Positions 17,182 to 21,399 of a stretch of 21,399 nucleotides of DNA are shown here, piece after piece; the stretch's first letter is position 1; each line of letters begins with the position of its first letter. A program made the position numbers and the translations under genes. The notes under the pieces were generated by a model, which was not told where the DNA came from, did not search any database, and saw only the letters and a program-made list of their open reading frames with translations. The stretch is taken from positions 1 through 21,399 of the forward strand of contig JAYZBK010000036.1 of NCBI GenBank assembly GCA_036339295.1, written 5' to 3'. The DNA comes from GCA-002862325 sp036339295 (GTDB lineage: Bacteria; Planctomycetota; Phycisphaerae; Phycisphaerales; SM1A02).

Positions 17182-18603
17182 TTGTCCGTCCTGGTCTTCG
17201 CCCAATCGAACGAAGAGAACATCCGTACGGTCATCGAGAACGTGCGGGAGCTGTTCCAGTCGCCGGTGGCCCTCCTCGGGCTCCTGGGCGGCGTCGGTCT
17301 CTTCATCTACGCCTGGCTGACCCGCGAGGGATGGCGGCTCGCGTTCATCGGGACGCTCCTCCTGGCGATGCTCGTCGACGGCAGCGACGAGTTCTTCAAC
17401 AACACGCTCTTCCCGCCGCTCCAGCAGATCCGAGGCAGCTCGCAGTTCACGGCGGTCGCGGCCCTCGGCCTGCTGGTGCTCGCCACCCTCAAGTTCGGGC
17501 GTCCCGGGTGGTCCCGGATCGCGGGTGGGGTGGCGGTGGCGTTCCTCGTCTTCGAGCTGTACTACAGCGTCCGGCTGGTGATCTCGGAGCAGTTCCTCCG
17601 GGGCAGTCTCTCGATCATCACCTTCCTCCTCATCTTCATGGCGATCCCCATGGGGATCGGCCGGACCCTCGACGAGCCGGATCGAATCGAACGCCTGATC
17701 CGGACCTTCGGTCTCGTCGCGATCCCCTACGTCATCCTGAACATCCTCCAGTACGGCTACGCGCCGAACTACACCATCGTGAGCGGTCGCTTCGCCGGGA
17801 TCTCGGGCAACCCGCAGCACGCGGCGATGATGCTGTCGTTCCTCGTGGTGACCCTCGCGTGGATCCTGTCGAGACCGCGGGGGAACTGGATCGTGCTCCC
17901 GGCGTTCGCGGGCGTGATCGGTCTCGGCGTTCTCCTGATGGCGTGGACCGGATCGAGGACGGGCGCGATCTCCGCGGTCGTCGGGATCGCCCTCATCTTC
18001 CGTCGCCGCGCCCTCTCGCTGCTCCTCGTGGGCGGGTTCACGGTGATCACGGGAATCGTGGCGGCATCGATCCTCGGGGAGGGCACCGAGGCGTTCGAAC
18101 GAGTGACCTCCACCGACAACACGAGGCAGGAGGTCTGGATGACCGGCCTCGCGGAATTCACCAACCGTCCGATCTTCGGGACCCTGGGCGATCCGAACGC
18201 CGCCGACGTCAAGGTCGTCGAGAGCACGCCCATCCAGACGCTGCAGGTCCTCGGCTGCTCGGGCTTCATCCCGATGCTCGCGATCTACGGCGGCATCGTG
18301 TTCAGCATCTATCGCCTCCAGCGGGTGCGGCAGGCCCGCCCCGACCTGCGGGCGATCGTCGACTACGTCGTCGCGATGTGGTGCATGGTGCTCGTGATGA
18401 GCCTCACCGAGGCGATCTTCCTCGGCATCCTGACGTTCTTCAACCTCACGATCTACACCGTCGCGACCCTCACCGCGGCCCTCCTCGCCCAGGAACATCG
18501 CGGGGTGCCGGAGGACGAGTTCGACGAGGAGTTCGACGACGGGGATCCCGAGGACTACGGCGAGGATGGAGCGGTCGTCGAGGGCGCGCCCGCGTCCACC
18601 TGA
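17182..18603 (+). CDS. O-antigen ligase/polymerase-like membrane protein (Wzy/WaaL type)
   Basis: A 473-residue polytopic membrane protein that likely polymerises or ligates polysaccharide repeat units at the periplasmic face. About 11 hydrophobic segments are visible. The conserved Wzy/WaaL region contains GNPQHAAMMLSFL, WTGSRTGAIS (255-264; R259 in the usual place) and TRQEVW (314-319) in the large periplasmic loop before FTNRPIFGTLGDPN. The C-terminus ends with an acidic tail (EDEFDEEFDDGDPEDYGED). TTG at 17182 is the start: GGAG lies 8 nt upstream and no better codon fits. It is divergent from the flippase (140-bp gap, probably with both promoters) and overlaps the next convergent gene by 49 bp. 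Confidence 0.9.
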   Translation: MSVLVFAQSNEENIRTVIENVRELFQSPVALLGLLGGVGLFIYAWLTREGWRLAFIGTLLLAMLVDGSDEFFNNTLFPPLQQIRGSSQFTAVAALGLLVLATLKFGRPGWSRIAGGVAVAFLVFELYYSVRLVISEQFLRGSLSIITFLLIFMAIPMGIGRTLDEPDRIERLIRTFGLVAIPYVILNILQYGYAPNYTIVSGRFAGISGNPQHAAMMLSFLVVTLAWILSRPRGNWIVLPAFAGVIGLGVLLMAWTGSRTGAISAVVGIALIFRRRALSLLLVGGFTVITGIVAASILGEGTEAFERVTSTDNTRQEVWMTGLAEFTNRPIFGTLGDPNAADVKVVESTPIQTLQVLGCSGFIPMLAIYGGIVFSIYRLQRVRQARPDLRAIVDYVVAMWCMVLVMSLTEAIFLGILTFFNLTIYTVATLTAALLAQEHRGVPEDEFDEEFDDGDPEDYGEDGAVVEGAPAST

Positions 18604-20366
18604 TCCTCGTCCTCGAAGTCGACCGTCCGGATGATCGTGACGGCCTCCCCCGGACCGCTCGAGATCCAGGCCCCGCGGTCGTCGCCGAAGGTGACGGTGA
18701 CGCCTCGATCCCCGACCCGCAGCCGCGCTGCACGGACGTTCGGACCGACGCTCATCCTCCAGATCCGCGAGTCGTCGGGCAGTCGGGCGCCGGACAGGAT
18801 CGAGTCCGTCGTCCAGGGGATGCGGGTGGAGTCGATCGGCTCGAACGAGGTCGCTCCACGGGTCTCGGCGTCGAGTTCCCCAAGGACCTCGTCGAGCGCC
18901 CTCGCCTGGTCGATCCTCGCCTGCGTCTGCGCGCTCGTCTCCTGCCGCTCCTTCGGGTTCCAGAACAGGAACAGCGAGGCGCCGGACATCGCCTGCTGGA
19001 AGACGTTCTCCCGCCAGTAGGGGGAGTTCTCGAAGAAGCTCGTGGCGTTTCCATCCGTCCGCCAGTCGGGAGCCGCGATCCAGGCGTGATGGTCTCCCGG
19101 ATCCGATCGATTCATCGAGCGGGCTCGATTGACGTCGACGACCAGTGCCAGCCATCCCGATGGTTCGAACGGGTCGGTCGAGGTCCGGACGATCGCGGTC
19201 GGGTCCGCGGGATCCGGACCGTAGTGCGTGCAGAGCCCGCGAAGCCGACCGTAGAACTCGAGGGCCGAGTGCGTTCCGAACACGGCGTCGCCCCAGACCT
19301 CCGTCCCGTTCATGTCGGGCGAGGTCTCGTCCCGATCGATGCGGAAGTTCCCGTAGTTCGACGCCCGGAGACCCGGCCAGCGGGACCTTGCCGGTTCGAG
19401 GATCGAGTCCTCGAGGGCCTGGGAGAAGATCCGGTCGATCGCGGCGTTGTAGTCGGCGGGCGCCTGTCGAGGTCGTTGCTGCCGGATCTCCGCGGCGGAC
19501 CAGTCGCCCGTCATGGACTTCGGGGTCTGCCCGGCCTGCAGGTCGGTCGACTCGAACCTCGGATCCTCGAGGATCGCCGCGATGGTGCTCTCCGGGAGGT
19601 TCCACGACTTGAACCTCCCCGAGGACTCGATGTCGAGGATGAGGTAGTCCGGGGCCGGTCCGATCTGCGCGAGCCGATCGACGAACGGCTCCCATTCCGT
19701 CCGGATCGACGCGGCCCCCGCATTCACGAACGGTCCCGCGAGATCGAGGGTCGTTCCGTCCGGGGCACGAAGTCGATCCATCGGGTGGTCGAGCAGCGAG
19801 TGGCGGTACCGCCAGATGAAGAGCGACCGTCGTCCGGCCGGCAGTTCCGCGAGTCGGGCCGCGACCACCTCCGGGACGAAGTACTCCCGACTGGTCCAGC
19901 TGTCGTCGCCGATGCCGTGGCCGTCGATCCGGACCATCGGCGAGATCCAGTCGTAGGTCCCCGGGACCTCGGTCCATGAAGCCGCCCAGAGACCGTTCCC
20001 GAGTCGAGGCGGGGCGGTCTCGAGCTGGTCGCGGTCGGGGCGGAGGATTCGCGGAGGCGCGGCGGGGCGGCGGGACGGGACGCGGATCGCCTTCCGGTCC
20101 GGCTGCCGGGGTCCCCCCGATCCCACGACCTTCGTCCCGGGCGGTCGAACCGTCGACCGGTCCGAGCCCCGGGACGGGGCGGCCGAAGGGGAGGTGCCGG
20201 AGGACGGCGGTCGTTCGACGTCGATGACGGGCCGTGGGGCCCTGGGAGCAGGTCGCTCCGATGGCGAGGTCGCCGCGTCCCGTCGTTCGGGACTCGGCGT
20301 CCCGCCGCCGCGGAATGGGAAGGATTCGATGGCCCCGACCAGGGCGACGGCAGCGATCAACGACAT
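18555..20366 (-). CDS. Exported protein of unknown function with a possible glycosidase-like barrel
   Basis: A 603-residue protein I cannot assign to a family. Residues 1-18 are a signal peptide or anchor; about 19-115 is a Pro/Arg/Ser-rich linker; the rest is a globular domain rich in W and Y. Hydrophobic strand followed by acids, YLILDIES (241-248; D245 and E247), and later SNYGNFRIDRDE and FLFWNPKE resemble the strand-end acids of TIM-barrel glycoside hydrolases, but no family signature is clear. It ends with a small beta domain (RLRVGDRGVTVTFGDDRGAW). Between a Wzy-like gene and gmd, a role in processing the exported polysaccharide is a reasonable guess. The start at 20366 is set by GGAGG 6 nt upstream and the hydrophobic N-terminus; an ATG at 20408 has no signal. 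Confidence 0.82.
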   Translation of the reverse strand: MSLIAAVALVGAIESFPFRGGGTPSPERRDAATSPSERPAPRAPRPVIDVERPPSSGTSPSAAPSRGSDRSTVRPPGTKVVGSGGPRQPDRKAIRVPSRRPAAPPRILRPDRDQLETAPPRLGNGLWAASWTEVPGTYDWISPMVRIDGHGIGDDSWTSREYFVPEVVAARLAELPAGRRSLFIWRYRHSLLDHPMDRLRAPDGTTLDLAGPFVNAGAASIRTEWEPFVDRLAQIGPAPDYLILDIESSGRFKSWNLPESTIAAILEDPRFESTDLQAGQTPKSMTGDWSAAEIRQQRPRQAPADYNAAIDRIFSQALEDSILEPARSRWPGLRASNYGNFRIDRDETSPDMNGTEVWGDAVFGTHSALEFYGRLRGLCTHYGPDPADPTAIVRTSTDPFEPSGWLALVVDVNRARSMNRSDPGDHHAWIAAPDWRTDGNATSFFENSPYWRENVFQQAMSGASLFLFWNPKERQETSAQTQARIDQARALDEVLGELDAETRGATSFEPIDSTRIPWTTDSILSGARLPDDSRIWRMSVGPNVRAARLRVGDRGVTVTFGDDRGAWISSGPGEAVTIIRTVDFEDEDQVDAGAPSTTAPSSP

Positions 20367-20372
20367 GAACGA

Positions 20373-20377
20373 CCTCC
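20373..20377 (-). promoter_or_regulatory. Strong ribosome-binding site deciding the start of the exported 603-aa protein
   Basis: CCTCC on the plus strand reads GGAGG on the minus strand, 6 nt before the ATG at 20366. It favours this start over the upstream in-frame ATG at 20408. Confidence 0.7.
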
Positions 20378-20493
20378 GGAAGACTCGATGCGTGGAGCAT
20401 CGGATCATCGGAAGCGCCGATCAAGGAGCCGGGTCCGCCGGTCCGCTATCGGACACGACTGGTCCGGCCAGCTCCTCCAGACGATCGAGGCCA

Positions 20494-21399
<906 letters not shown>

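Noticed and set aside
14540..20424. Several very long frames overlapping the polysaccharide genes on both strands (for example 14540-17083, 16902-19979, 17035-20424)
   Set aside because: All are shadows of recognised genes in a GC-rich sequence that rarely yields stop codons in alternative frames.
20441..20454. Hairpin GTCCG-ctat-CGGAC between gmd and the exported-protein gene
   Set aside because: Short stem and no T run on the minus strand; not convincing as a terminator or attenuator.

Overview
The window is GC-rich with third codon positions almost always G or C. It carries gene types typical of the PVC group: a giant propeller-HEAT-PA14-cytochrome c protein of the Pirellula/Verrucomicrobium kind, a PEP-CTERM-type surface protein, and flagellar genes beside a polysaccharide locus. 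A flagellated planctomycete, most likely of the class Phycisphaerae, fits best. This is an inference from gene content; there is no rRNA or other marker in the window to test it. I see no tRNA, rRNA, CRISPR array, insertion sequence or prophage.

Left part (1-8547), envelope and periplasm. A YceI-like protein (minus) diverges from a membrane-anchored zinc-ribbon protein with calcium-loop-like repeats (plus). Next comes the roughly 1,230-residue haem-binding PVC protein (plus). It converges, with overlapping 3' ends, on an S41 carboxy-terminal-processing protease that probably shares a transcript with a small PEP-CTERM protein (both minus).

Middle (8548-10513), chromosome partition. A 518-bp gene-free stretch holds an AT-rich island with a 12-bp palindrome and two parS-type ParB sites 32 bp apart. 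It is followed by parB without an adjacent parA, then a small 68-residue ORF that ends in a plausible intrinsic terminator. parB uses visibly fewer G/C third positions than its neighbours.

Right part (10531-21399), cell surface. fliD (an unusually long filament cap, 1077 aa) and fliS (flagellin chaperone) lead into a polysaccharide locus. The locus holds a GT4 glycosyltransferase, a Wzx-like flippase on the opposite strand, a Wzy/O-antigen-ligase-like polymerase, an exported 603-residue protein of unknown function with a possible glycosidase-like barrel, and the 3' part of GDP-mannose 4,6-dehydratase running off the right edge. Together these could supply a 6-deoxyhexose precursor, add sugars, flip the lipid-linked unit, polymerise it and process it outside the membrane.

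The least explained items are the exported 603-residue protein, the 68-residue ORF after parB, the zinc-ribbon/calcium-loop protein and the AT-rich palindrome beside parS. I found no clear evidence for a wholly new multi-gene system.
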